Source of the DNA: Acidobacteriota bacterium
Lineage (GTDB): Bacteria > Acidobacteriota > Blastocatellia > Pyrinomonadales > Pyrinomonadaceae
Assembly: GCA_019239425.1 (NCBI GenBank)
Contig: JAFAZX010000065.1
Location: 1 to 50,025 of the forward strand
Direction: 5' to 3'
DNA length: 50,025 nucleotides
Shown: one piece after another, positions 32,459 through 41,583 of the stretch
Numbering within the stretch: the first letter of the stretch is position 1
Layout: each line of letters begins with the position of its first letter
Position numbers and translations under genes: made by a program
The notes under the pieces: model-generated
Told to the model about the DNA's origin: nothing
The model's input: the letters and a program-made list of their open reading frames with translations, nothing else
Databases searched by the model: none

Positions 32459-35400
32459 ATGATCTCCAAATTCTTCATCAACCGGCCGGTCGTGGCGATG
32501 GTCATCGCCATCATCACTGTGCTGGGCGGGCTCGTCGCGATTGTCGGGCTCCCCGTCGCCCAGTTCCCCGAGATCGTCCCGCCGCAGATCATCGTCAACA
32601 CGACCTACACGGGCGCGGACGCGGTGACGATTGAGCAGTCGGTCGCCACGCCTCTGGAACAGCAGATGAGCGGCGTGGACAACATGCTCTACATGCAGTC
32701 CACCAACGCCAACGACGGCACGATGCAGTTGACCGTGACCTTTGACGTGGACACCGACCCCAACATCGACCAGGTCAACGTCCAGAACCGCGTCGCGCAG
32801 GCGCAGCCGAACCTCCCGGCGGACGTTAACCAGTTCGGGCTGAACCAGCGCAAATCGACGGGCCTGCCGACGATGGTCTTCGCGCTCTACTCGCCGCAGC
32901 AGACGCACGACTCGCTCTTCCTGGCGAACTACGCGAACATCAACATCAACGACGCGCTCTACCGCGTCCCCGGCGTCGGCGAGGTCAGGCTGTTTGGCGC
33001 GAGCGACTACGCGATGCGCATCTGTGTCAAGCCCGACCTGCTCGCCAAGCTCGGCCTGACCGTGCCCGACCTTTCGCGCGCGGTGCAGCAGCAGAGCACG
33101 GTCAACCCGGCCGGCAAAGTCGGCGCCGAGCCCGCGCCCGCGGGCAAGGAGATGACCTACACGATTCGCGCGCAGGGCAGACTTCAGACGCCGGAGGAGT
33201 TCGGCCGGATAGTCGTGCGCTCGAACCCGGACGGCTCGGTCGTGCGGCTGAAGGACGTGGCGCGCATCGAGCTCGGCGCGCAGAATTACCAGCAGGTCGC
33301 GCGCTTCGGCGGCAAACCCGCCGGCATCGTCGCCGTCTTTCAAGCGCCCGGCTCGAACGCGCTCGCGGTGGCCGACGGCGTCAAGAAGACGATGGAAGAG
33401 CTGAAGCAGCGTTTCCCCGCCGACCTCGATTACGCCGTCGGACTCGACACGACGCTCCCTGTGACCGAGGGCATCGGCGAGATCGTGGAGACGTTGCTGA
33501 TTGCAATCGTCCTGGTCATCCTCGTCGTCTTCCTCTTCCTACAGAACTGGCGGGCGACGCTCATCCCGATGATCGCGGTGCCGGTGTCGCTCGTCGGCAC
33601 GTTCGCCGTCTTCCCCGTCCTCGGCTTCTCGATCAACACGCTCTCGCTCTTCGCGCTCGTGCTCGCCATCGGGCTGGTCGTGGACGACGCCATCGTCGTC
33701 GTCGAGGCGGTAGAGCACCACATCGAAGAGGGTTTGAGCCCGCGCGCCGCGACGCTCAAGGCGATGGAGGAGGTGGCGGGGCCGGTCATCAGCATCGCGC
33801 TCATCCTCGCCTCGGTCTTCATCCCAGTGGCGTTCGTCGGCGGGATTCAGGGTCGCCTGAACAAGCAGTTCGCCGTCACCATCGCGGTCTCGGTCGTCAT
33901 CTCCGCCTTCAACGCCTTGACGTTATCGCCCGCGCTCGCGGCGTTGCTACTGCGCCCGCGCAAGGAGGCGCGCGGGGTGCTCGCCAAATTCTTCGGCGGG
34001 TTCAACCGCTGGTTCGAGCGTGCCACGCGCGGCTACGTCTCCCTGAGCCGCGCGCTCATCCGCAAATCGGTCGTCGGCGTCATTGTGCTGGCGGGATTCG
34101 CGGGTGCCTCCGGCCTCTTCGGGAGGGCGCTGCCGTCCAGCTTCGTGCCCGAAGAGGACTTCGGCTACCTTCTTCTCAACGTGCAGCTCCCGCCGGCGGC
34201 TTCGCTCGAACGGACGGGCGAGGTCTCGCGCAAGGTCGAGTCGATTCTCAAGGAGACGGACGGCGTCGAGTCCTACACGGCCATCAACGGCTTCAGCCTG
34301 CTGAACCGCGTGTCGGCGAGCTACAACGGCTTCTTCTTCGTCTCGCTGAAGCCCTGGGGCGAGCGCGGGCAGACGGCGAAGGAGATTCAGCAGAGCGTCA
34401 ACGCGAGGCTGGCGCGTGAGGTGCCCGAAGCCGTCGCGTTTCTGTTCAGCCCCCCGGCCATCCCGGGGCTCGGGAACTCGGGCGGGTTCTCGTTCTGGCT
34501 CCAGGATCGCAGCGGCGGGTCGGTCGAATACCTCGACCAGAACCTGCAAAAGTTCCTCGCCGCGGCCCGCAAGCGTCCGGAACTCGCGGGTGTCACCACG
34601 CTCTTCAACGCGTCGGTGCCGCAGCTCTACGCCGACGTTGACCGCGATAAGGTGCTCAAGCAGGGCGTCGCGGTCGCCGACGTGTACCAGACCTTGCAAG
34701 CCTACCTGGGCGGCCTCTACCTGAACCAGTTCAACCGCTTCGGCCGGCAGTGGCGCGTCTTCCTGCAAGCCGAAGGCGAGGAGCGCCTGAGCGAGCGCGA
34801 CATCAATCAGTATTACGTCCGCAACAACGACGGCCAGATGGTGCCGCTCTCGTCTCTGGTCACGACGCGCAGAATCAACGGCCCCGAGTACACCAACCGC
34901 TTCAACGTCTACCGCGCGGTGCAGGTCATCGGCAACGCCGCGCCCGGCTACAGCTCCGGGCAGGCGATGAACGCGCTCGAAGAGGTGGCGAAGCAGACGC
35001 TCCCGCCCGAGATCGGCTACGACTGGGCCGACCTTTCTTATCAAGAGAAGAAGGCTTCGGGGACGACGGCCACCGTCTTCGGGCTGTCGCTGGTCTTCGT
35101 CTTCCTGATTCTGGCCGCACTTTACGAGAGCTGGTCGCTTCCGTTCTCGGTGCTGCTCACCGTCCCCGTCGCGGTCTTCGGCGCGTTCCTCGGCCTCTGG
35201 CTGCGCGGCTACGACCTCGATGTTTATGCACAGATCGGACTCATCGTGCTCATCGGGCTGGCGGCGAAGAACGCAATCCTGATCGTCGAGTTCGCTAAGA
35301 TCGAATACGAGAAGGGGCGCGACCTTGTTGACGCCGCGCTCGAAGGCGCGCGCCTGCGCCTGCGGCCGATTCTGATGACTTCGTTCGCGTTCATCCTCGG

Positions 35401-35614
35401 CTCCGCCCCGCTGTGGGTCGCCACGGGCGCGGGCGCCAACGCGCGGCGCATCCTCGGCACGGTCGTCATCGTCGGCATGCTGGCCGCGACCGCCGTCGCC
35501 ATCTTCCTCATTCCGGTGACCTTCTACCTGGTCGAGAAGCTCACGACGAGGTTCGGCCGGGGCCACGCGCCCGAAGTCGGTTCGCCGACGCCGGAGCCGG
35601 CGGCAGGAGACTGA
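32459..35614 (+). CDS. RND efflux pump, HAE1 family permease
   Basis: A 1051-residue inner-membrane proton/drug antiporter of AcrB type. It has the family start (ISKFFINRPVVAMVIAIITV), 12 membrane helices with two large periplasmic loops after helices 1 and 7, and the proton-relay Asp pair in helix 4 (ALVLAIGLVVDDAIVVVEAV). The second half repeats the fold (LYESWSLPFSVLLTVPVAVF; IGLAAKNAILIVEFAK). Length and motifs match complete multidrug exporters. With the adaptor and TolC it forms a tripartite pump; substrates cannot be read from sequence. Long open frames on the opposite strand are compositional shadows. Confidence 0.95.
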   Translation: MISKFFINRPVVAMVIAIITVLGGLVAIVGLPVAQFPEIVPPQIIVNTTYTGADAVTIEQSVATPLEQQMSGVDNMLYMQSTNANDGTMQLTVTFDVDTDPNIDQVNVQNRVAQAQPNLPADVNQFGLNQRKSTGLPTMVFALYSPQQTHDSLFLANYANININDALYRVPGVGEVRLFGASDYAMRICVKPDLLAKLGLTVPDLSRAVQQQSTVNPAGKVGAEPAPAGKEMTYTIRAQGRLQTPEEFGRIVVRSNPDGSVVRLKDVARIELGAQNYQQVARFGGKPAGIVAVFQAPGSNALAVADGVKKTMEELKQRFPADLDYAVGLDTTLPVTEGIGEIVETLLIAIVLVILVVFLFLQNWRATLIPMIAVPVSLVGTFAVFPVLGFSINTLSLFALVLAIGLVVDDAIVVVEAVEHHIEEGLSPRAATLKAMEEVAGPVISIALILASVFIPVAFVGGIQGRLNKQFAVTIAVSVVISAFNALTLSPALAALLLRPRKEARGVLAKFFGGFNRWFERATRGYVSLSRALIRKSVVGVIVLAGFAGASGLFGRALPSSFVPEEDFGYLLLNVQLPPAASLERTGEVSRKVESILKETDGVESYTAINGFSLLNRVSASYNGFFFVSLKPWGERGQTAKEIQQSVNARLAREVPEAVAFLFSPPAIPGLGNSGGFSFWLQDRSGGSVEYLDQNLQKFLAAARKRPELAGVTTLFNASVPQLYADVDRDKVLKQGVAVADVYQTLQAYLGGLYLNQFNRFGRQWRVFLQAEGEERLSERDINQYYVRNNDGQMVPLSSLVTTRRINGPEYTNRFNVYRAVQVIGNAAPGYSSGQAMNALEEVAKQTLPPEIGYDWADLSYQEKKASGTTATVFGLSLVFVFLILAALYESWSLPFSVLLTVPVAVFGAFLGLWLRGYDLDVYAQIGLIVLIGLAAKNAILIVEFAKIEYEKGRDLVDAALEGARLRLRPILMTSFAFILGSAPLWVATGAGANARRILGTVVIVGMLAATAVAIFLIPVTFYLVEKLTTRFGRGHAPEVGSPTPEPAAGD

Positions 35615-35637
35615 AGGAGAGGTCAATCATGACTATA

Positions 35638-35688
35638 GACCAATACCATCGTCTAATAAATTCACCTCCACGTTCGTGGTCTACTCGC
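35638..35688 (+). promoter_or_regulatory. Conserved promoter-like module, copy d
   Basis: GACCAATACC, TCGTCTAATAA and GTGGTCTACTCGC with standard spacing, 24 bases after the RND pump stop and about 70 bases before the epoxide hydrolase relic. Confidence 0.6.
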
Positions 35689-35756
35689 CCCCGTCATCGC
35701 ACCACGACGAATCGTGTGAGCGCGACGGACAGCAATTTTGTGAAGAAGAGCAGACC

Positions 35757-36561
35757 ATGCTAATGGAGAAAGCACGCCACGCAGTCAAGGCTAATATCAC
35801 GCACATCTTTGGCCGGGCCTCGCGATTCCTCATCGTGCTCCTGGCGGCAGCCATGTCTCTGACAGCGCCCGTGACCGCGGCCGCGTAGCAACCCGCCCGG
35901 GACGGCGCGGCGGTCGCGGCTAAGGCGCTCAAGGGCGGAGCCGATGCGATCCGCCCCTTCCGCGTCCAAGTCCCGCAGGCTGCGCTCGACGACCTCCGCC
36001 GGCGCATCGCCGCCACGCGTTGGCCCGAACAGGAAACAGTGAGTGACCGCTCCCAGGGCGTGAAGCTGGCGACGATGCGGGAACTCGCGAGCTATTGGGA
36101 GACCAAATACGACTGGCGCAAGGTCGAGACGAAGCTGAACGCCCTGCCGCAGTTCGTCACGAACATCGACGGGCTCGACATCCACTTCATCTACATCCGC
36201 TCCAAACATCAAAACGCGCTGCCGCATCACGCTCTACTGGCTGACGAACACGGCGGTCTCCTCGGCCCGCCTCTACTCGGAGAACAAGCTCAACTTCTTC
36301 GCCCCGAAACAGGTCGCCATCCCGGTCGCCGTGAGCGTCTTCCCGGACGAGATTTATGCAGCCCCGCAGAGTTGGGCGGAGAGAGCATATCCCACACTGA
36401 GTCATTTCAACCGGCTCCCTAAAGGCGGCCACTTCGCGGCCTGGGAGCAGCCGCAATCTTTCTCTGAGGAGCTGCGCGCGGCGGAGGAGGAGCACCACAA
36501 GTCCTTGCACAAATATTTAAATGCTATGAATGACACTGATCAATTATGCAGTATCTTCTGA
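35757..36561 (+). pseudogene. Epoxide hydrolase-family gene, nonsense mutation plus internal deletion
   Basis: ATG 35757 starts a signal-peptide-like N-terminus (FLIVLLAAAMSLTAPVTAAA) that hits an in-frame TAG at 35886, where a single change from CAG is plausible. The frame continues with the epoxide hydrolase N-terminal domain (IRPFRVQVPQAALDDLRRRI; ATMRELASYWETKYDWRKVE; VTNIDGLDIHFIYIRS). Near 36220 it jumps to another frame encoding the C-terminus (VAIPVAVSVFPDEIYAAPQS; THFNRLPKGGHFAAWEQP type sequence). About half of the alpha/beta hydrolase, including the nucleophile region, is missing. The catalytic His region (GGHFAAWE) survives. Not expected to be functional. Confidence 0.82.
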
Positions 36562-36909
36562 ATAAATGTGCAAAGCCCATCTGTAAGGGTTCGCGCTGGG
36601 CTCCAATGTGAACCTTTAAATAATTACGTGGCTGAGGAAGGCGGCGGGTTCGACCGTGCTTACGGAAACCTCTTTTGTATTTTTATTATATCGCAACTCG
36701 CCCCGGCTGTGCCGGATTTTGGGCCTCAAAATCGTCCCGTCAGAACTTGCCCGCTCTTCCCGCATGTAGATGATGGTGCACGGCTCTCGGCCCGGCCGGA
36801 GAGTCCGCATGCGGAGGGCGGCTGCTCGGTGAGGTCAGTACGAACGTCTCGTTGCTCACGCATTATCAGTACGAGGCGTTGTCCGCCGCCATCGCCGGGG
36901 TTTGGGGTT
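36562..36909. other. Intergenic region before the DUF6178 gene
   Basis: Roughly 350 bases between the epoxide hydrolase relic and the next gene. The DUF6178 frame stays open here, but the encoded sequence is low-quality (Arg/Pro/Ser-rich, with LFCIFIISQ) and does not resemble the family. I see no clear promoter, terminator or repeat. Confidence 0.4.
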
Positions 36910-38676
36910 ATGCCGTCGAAGGATATTCGGAGGCCCATGTCAGAATCCGTTCGTCGTACACGCGGTCAACGTGCAGACCCCACACAGCCTCACACACCGC
37001 GTCCCGACAGCGCGCGGCGGCCCGACGACAAGCTTGCGCGTCGCGAAGGGCCAGACAGTAGTCATCTACTCGACCGCATTCTGAACACGCCGCGCATCGA
37101 GCGCGTCATCCCGCGGCTGCCGCCCGCGCTGCTCCACAGGGTCATCCGGGCCTGCGGGCTCGAGGACTGCGGCGACCTCGTGGCGCTGGCAACGCCCGGG
37201 CAGTTAGAGCGCGTCTTCGACCTCGACTTATGGGGCACCGTCCGACCCGGTTCGGACGAGCAGTTCGACGCCGGCCGTTTCGGCGTGTGGCTTGAGGTGC
37301 TGGCGCAGTCCGGCCCCGCTGCGGCGGCGCAGAAACTCGCGGGGATGGACTTAGACCTGGTCGTGGCCGGACTCGCTCAGCACTTGCTCGTCTACGACCT
37401 CGCGGCGGTCACGCCCTATGAGACATCAGACGGAGAGTTGGTGGACGCAAGTCTCGATGTCGGTGACCGCCTCGCCGCCGACCTGGGCGGCTACGTGCTC
37501 GTGGCCCGGCGTGAGGACTCGTGGGGAGCGATAGTTGAACTCCTTGCGGCCCTCGACGCGGAGTATCCCGACTTCTTCCACAAAGTGATGGGGGGATGCC
37601 GCGCGCTTTCAGACTCCGGGCGCGAGATCGACGGACTGGACGAACTGCTCTCAGAGGGAGAGCAGTTCATGTTCGACCTGGCGGCAGACCGTGAGCGACG
37701 GCGCGAGATGCAGGGATACGCGACGCCCGCGCAGGCCCGCGCGTTCCTAGAGATGTCGCGCGGGCTCCGGCCCGCGGGCCAACCCGCGCCGCCCGCGAAC
37801 CCACTTGCTCGCGCCTACTTCCGGGCTATCGACGAGCGGGAGGAAGCGGACAACCAAAGTGAATCCCTGCCGTGGGAGGCGGGCTCCGAGGCGTCGCCCG
37901 TTTCGGGCGACGCCTCGGAGGATGTCGCTAAGGTCTTCGACGTTCTGCTCAAAGCGGGCGTCATCGAGCAACAGCCTCGGGCGTTGCTCGGCGGGTCGGA
38001 GGGTCACGCACCGCGCCTCGGCCGAATCGACACATGCATGCGGTTCGTGTTTGAACGTGACGAGGCGGTCTATTCGAGGAGGAATGAGGAACTCGCCTAC
38101 CTTGCGAATACTCTCATGGCCGGGTGTGCCATCGGGGGGCGGCCCTTCACCGCGCAGGAGGCGTCGGACGCGGCCGCCGCGGTCTGCAACCTCGGCCTGG
38201 AGAACTGGCCGCCTCACTGGCTCGCGGCGGACGCGAACGCGCAGCCCGGCTCCTTTCTTCTCCATCACGATCTCGTCGGCGTGTTCCAGGTCGGATGGGC
38301 GGTCCTTTATCAGGAGGTGTGCCTGTATGCGGCGGAACAACTGGTCGGTGTTCTGAGTCACGTGAGGTGCGACGACCGAGAGACTCAGACGGGGCTCGAC
38401 GCGCTTCACATCAGGATGGAGAAATGTTTGAAGGCTGGAGCACCGTGGCGCGCTTGTGGCGCGCTGGACGTGATCGCGACCTTGGACACGCCTGTGTGGG
38501 CAGCACTGCTTGCGCTGATCGATGAATTCCCGGTGCTGCACGCGTGCGTCTGCGCGTTTAAGGATTCCCGGACGCTCTCCGTCAACGCCTCCGATTTCGA
38601 GTTCATTTCGGAGAACAGCCAGGTAGTGTCCGTCCGCGACTTCATGCGGTTACTGCCGGAGACGCTACGCCGCTGA
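36910..38676 (+). CDS. DUF6178 family protein
   Basis: About 588 residues from ATG 36910; ATG 36937 with GGAGG only three bases upstream is an alternative. After a charged, low-complexity N-terminus, the conserved region starts at about residue 55: LLDRILNTPRIERVIPRLPP, then LVALATPGQLERVFDLDLW. It continues through FGVWLEVLAQSGPAAAAQKL and a C-terminal half rich in helices (LAYLANTLMAGCAIGGRPFT). This matches the uncharacterised DUF6178 family as I remember it. No signal peptide, membrane segment or catalytic motif is visible. It stands alone between a decayed gene and the riboswitch region, so context gives no function. Confidence 0.75.
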   Translation: MPSKDIRRPMSESVRRTRGQRADPTQPHTPRPDSARRPDDKLARREGPDSSHLLDRILNTPRIERVIPRLPPALLHRVIRACGLEDCGDLVALATPGQLERVFDLDLWGTVRPGSDEQFDAGRFGVWLEVLAQSGPAAAAQKLAGMDLDLVVAGLAQHLLVYDLAAVTPYETSDGELVDASLDVGDRLAADLGGYVLVARREDSWGAIVELLAALDAEYPDFFHKVMGGCRALSDSGREIDGLDELLSEGEQFMFDLAADRERRREMQGYATPAQARAFLEMSRGLRPAGQPAPPANPLARAYFRAIDEREEADNQSESLPWEAGSEASPVSGDASEDVAKVFDVLLKAGVIEQQPRALLGGSEGHAPRLGRIDTCMRFVFERDEAVYSRRNEELAYLANTLMAGCAIGGRPFTAQEASDAAAAVCNLGLENWPPHWLAADANAQPGSFLLHHDLVGVFQVGWAVLYQEVCLYAAEQLVGVLSHVRCDDRETQTGLDALHIRMEKCLKAGAPWRACGALDVIATLDTPVWAALLALIDEFPVLHACVCAFKDSRTLSVNASDFEFISENSQVVSVRDFMRLLPETLRR

Positions 38677-38791
38677 CCGGACAGTTTACCGCCGCGACTA
38701 AGGTGGGCACACGTTCGTCTCCTTCGCGAATCCATAGCCGAGCCACCAGCGACACATACAGGACGTTTACGTCCCTTCCCAATATCTGGTA

Positions 38792-38820
38792 TTGACACGC
38801 GCTAAGCTCTACTCTATATT
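38792..38820 (+). promoter_or_regulatory. Sigma-70 promoter of the nrdAB operon
   Basis: TTGACA (38792-38797), 17 bases, TATATT (38815-38820): near-perfect housekeeping promoter elements, placed just before the cobalamin riboswitch so that the aptamer begins within about a dozen bases of the expected transcript start. Confidence 0.85.
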
Positions 38821-38832
38821 GCGTCCACTGTC

Positions 38833-39026
38833 GGCACGGGGGCGATGGCTTTTCGTCCTCGTTGAAAAGGGAACCCGGTGAGAGTCCGGGACTGCCCCGC
38901 AGCGGTGAGCAGGAACGAACGCCGTCATCAAGCACTGATCTCGCAGAGGTTGGGAAGCGACGGCCAGTAGGAAGCGGAGACGATTACTCCGCGAGCGCCT
39001 GCGAGTCCGAAGACCTGCCGACAGGC
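38833..39026 (+). ncRNA. Cobalamin riboswitch
   Basis: The aptamer core is clear: GGGAACCCGGTGAGAGTCCG, then GGACTGCCCCGCAGCGGT, TGGGAAGCGACGG, and the B12 box GAGTCCGAAGACCTGCC near 39003-39019. A short hairpin (CCGCACG, ACCT, CGTGCGG; near 39027-39044) follows without a U tract, so control may be at translation or by another terminator in the leader of about 150 bases before nrdA. Coenzyme B12 binding should switch the class I reductase off. Confidence 0.92.
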
Positions 39027-39173
39027 CGCACGACCTCGTGCGGGAGTATCCCAAATCCCCGAGGGGAGGATGTGGGCCTGCGAGAGAACCTGCCCGCGCT
39101 CGACTTTCTCTTTCAAGCCCGCGCCTCCTTCCCTTAGACAACACGACCAACTAGCGAGAAGGAGAAATGCCAC

Positions 39174-41555
39174 ATGAGCGCCGTCGCCGCGCAAGTTCCG
39201 TCCCCCGCCGCCCCCGAGAATGCCCCGACCACCATGCGGGTGCGCAAACGCAACGGCGCGCTCGAGCCGGTTGACGTCAACAAGATCGTGCGCGCGGTCG
39301 GGCGTTGCTGCGCGGGGCTCACGCAGGTGGACGCGCTGCGCATCGCCACCAAGACCATCGGCGGGCTGTATGAGGGCGCGACGACGAAGGAACTCGACGC
39401 GCTCTCCATCGGCACGGCGGCCTCGCTCATCGTGGACGAGCCGGAGTACTCGAAGCTGGCGGCGCGGCTGCTGGCGACATACATCGACAAAGAGGTCACC
39501 AACCAGGAGATACATTCCTTCTCACAGTCGATCTCCGCCGGGCACAGACTCGGCCTCATCGCCGACCGCGTCGCCGCGTTCGTCGCCGCCAACAGCCGCA
39601 AGCTCAATAGCGCCATAGAGGCGGAGCGCACCGGCCTCTTCGAGTATTTCGGGTTGAGGACGGTTTACGACCGTTACCTGCTCAAGCACCCCGAACGGCG
39701 CACCGTTATCGAGACGCCGCAGTTCTTCTTCCTGCGCGTCGCCTGCGGGCTGGCCGAGACGGTGCACGACGCCGTCGAACTCTACCGCCTCTTCTCCACG
39801 CTCGAATACATCCCGAGCACACCGACCCTCTTCAACTCCGGCACGCGGCACGAACAGCTCTCGTCCTGTTTCCTGTTGGACGCGCCGCAGGATGACCTGG
39901 AATCCATCTACCGGAAATACATGGACGTGGCGATGCTCTCGAAATTCTCCGGGGGCATCGGGCTGGCCTACCACCGCGTCCGCTCGCAGGGCTCTCTGAT
40001 TCGCGGGACGAACGGCCACTCGAACGGCATCGTCCCGTGGCTGAAGACGCTGGACGCCTCGGTCTCGGCCGTGAACCAGGGCGGGAAGCGCAAAGGGGCT
40101 TGCTGCGTCTACCTCGAAACGTGGCACGCAGACATCGAAGCCTTCCTCGAACTGCGCGACAACACTGGTGACGAAGCGCGCCGGACGCACAACCTGAACC
40201 TGGCGAACTGGATACCAGACCTGTTCATGCGGCGCGTCGAAGAGGACGGCGTCTGGTCGCTCTTCGACCCGAAGGACATGCCGCACCTGACAGACCTCTA
40301 CGGCGACGAGTTCGAGCGTGCCTACCTTTCGGCTGAGGCCGAAGGGCTGCACGTCAGGCAGCTCAAGGCGCGCGACCTCTACGCGCGGATGATGCGGACG
40401 CTTGCACAGACCGGCAACGGCTGGATGACCTTCAAGGACGCGAGCAACAGGAAGAGCAACCAGACAGCGTGGCTGGGCGCGGTGGTTCACCTCTCCAACC
40501 TCTGCACGGAGATCATCGAAGTCACCTCGCAGGACGAGACAGCGGTGTGCAACCTCGGCTCGCTCAACCTCGCCCGTTACGTCAGCGAAGGGCGCTTCGC
40601 CTTCGAGAAGCTAGCCGCGAACGTCCGACTGGCGGTCAGGCAGTTGGACCGCGTGATTGACATCAACTATTACGCTATCCCCACGGCGGCCTCGTCGAAC
40701 GCGCGCTGGCGGCCCGTCGGCTTAGGCGTGATGGGCTTGCAGGACGTGCTCTTCCAACTACGCCTGCCGTTCGATTCGCCGGAAGCCTTGACTCTTTCGA
40801 CGAAGATACAGGAGGAGATTTACTTTCATGCGCTTACTGCCTCCTGCGAGTTGGCGGAGAGACTTGGAGCGCACCCGGCTTTCGCGGAGACGCGCGCGGC
40901 GCGCGGCGAGTTGCAGTTCGACGCGTGGGGCGTCGTGCCGGAGGACGCCGCACGTTGGGACGCGCTGCGCGAGCGAATGAAAGAGAAGGGCTTGCGCAAC
41001 TCCCTGATGATCGCGATTGCGCCGACGGCGACCATCGCCTCCATCGTCGGCTCTTACGAGTCAATCGAGCCGCAGGTCTCCAACCTCTTCAAGCGCGAGA
41101 CGCTCTCCGGCGACTTCCTGCAAATCAACCGCTACCTCGTGGCCGACCTGAAGCGCGTGGGGCTGTGGACGGACGAGATACGTGCTCGCATCAAGCTGGC
41201 CGAAGGCTCGATCCAAGGCATCGCGGAGATACCTGACGACCTCAAGCTGCTCTACCGCACGGCGTGGGAGGTTCCGATGCGCGCGCTCATCGACCTGGCC
41301 GCGGCGCGAGGTGCCTTCATCGACCAGAGCCAGTCGCTCAACCTGTTTGCGGAGAGCCCGAACATCGGCAAGCTCTCTTCGATGTACATGTACGCGTGGA
41401 AGCGCGGCTTGAAGACGACCTACTACCTGCGCTCGCGCCCGGCCACGCGCATCGCACAGACGACTGTGTCAGGTGCGACGGCGGCGGGCTTCAAGGAAGC
41501 GGAGGCGGTCGCCTGCTCGCTGGAGAATCCTGAGAGTTGCGAGGCGTGCCAGTAG
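39174..41555 (+). CDS. nrdA: Ribonucleoside-diphosphate reductase, class I alpha subunit
   Basis: A 793-residue catalytic subunit that reduces ribonucleotides to deoxyribonucleotides using a radical supplied by the beta subunit. An N-terminal ATP-cone lies at about 20-110 (MRVRKRNGALEPVDVNKIVR). The barrel has the substrate loops STPTLFNSGTRHEQLSSCFL, the active-site motif NLCTEI with its Cys, and IAPTATIASIVGSYESIEP. The C-terminal redox tail ends CSLENPESCEACQ. GAAGGAG lies nine bases before ATG 39174. It is controlled by the cobalamin riboswitch and cotranscribed with nrdB 28 bases downstream. A riboswitch on a B12-independent reductase implies a B12-dependent (class II) reductase elsewhere in the genome. 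Confidence 0.96.
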   Translation: MSAVAAQVPSPAAPENAPTTMRVRKRNGALEPVDVNKIVRAVGRCCAGLTQVDALRIATKTIGGLYEGATTKELDALSIGTAASLIVDEPEYSKLAARLLATYIDKEVTNQEIHSFSQSISAGHRLGLIADRVAAFVAANSRKLNSAIEAERTGLFEYFGLRTVYDRYLLKHPERRTVIETPQFFFLRVACGLAETVHDAVELYRLFSTLEYIPSTPTLFNSGTRHEQLSSCFLLDAPQDDLESIYRKYMDVAMLSKFSGGIGLAYHRVRSQGSLIRGTNGHSNGIVPWLKTLDASVSAVNQGGKRKGACCVYLETWHADIEAFLELRDNTGDEARRTHNLNLANWIPDLFMRRVEEDGVWSLFDPKDMPHLTDLYGDEFERAYLSAEAEGLHVRQLKARDLYARMMRTLAQTGNGWMTFKDASNRKSNQTAWLGAVVHLSNLCTEIIEVTSQDETAVCNLGSLNLARYVSEGRFAFEKLAANVRLAVRQLDRVIDINYYAIPTAASSNARWRPVGLGVMGLQDVLFQLRLPFDSPEALTLSTKIQEEIYFHALTASCELAERLGAHPAFAETRAARGELQFDAWGVVPEDAARWDALRERMKEKGLRNSLMIAIAPTATIASIVGSYESIEPQVSNLFKRETLSGDFLQINRYLVADLKRVGLWTDEIRARIKLAEGSIQGIAEIPDDLKLLYRTAWEVPMRALIDLAAARGAFIDQSQSLNLFAESPNIGKLSSMYMYAWKRGLKTTYYLRSRPATRIAQTTVSGATAAGFKEAEAVACSLENPESCEACQ

Positions 41556-41583
41556 GCGAGCCAGTAGAGGGGAAGAAGAACAG

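Noticed and set aside
31514..33343. A 609-codon open frame on the minus strand across the RND adaptor and pump genes
   Set aside because: It is antisense to two clear genes and its translation is Arg/Asp/His-rich without any family motif; such frames arise from GC-rich third positions.
33947..35626. A 559-codon open frame on the minus strand inside the RND pump gene
   Set aside because: Same reason: antisense shadow of a strongly supported gene, no recognisable domain.
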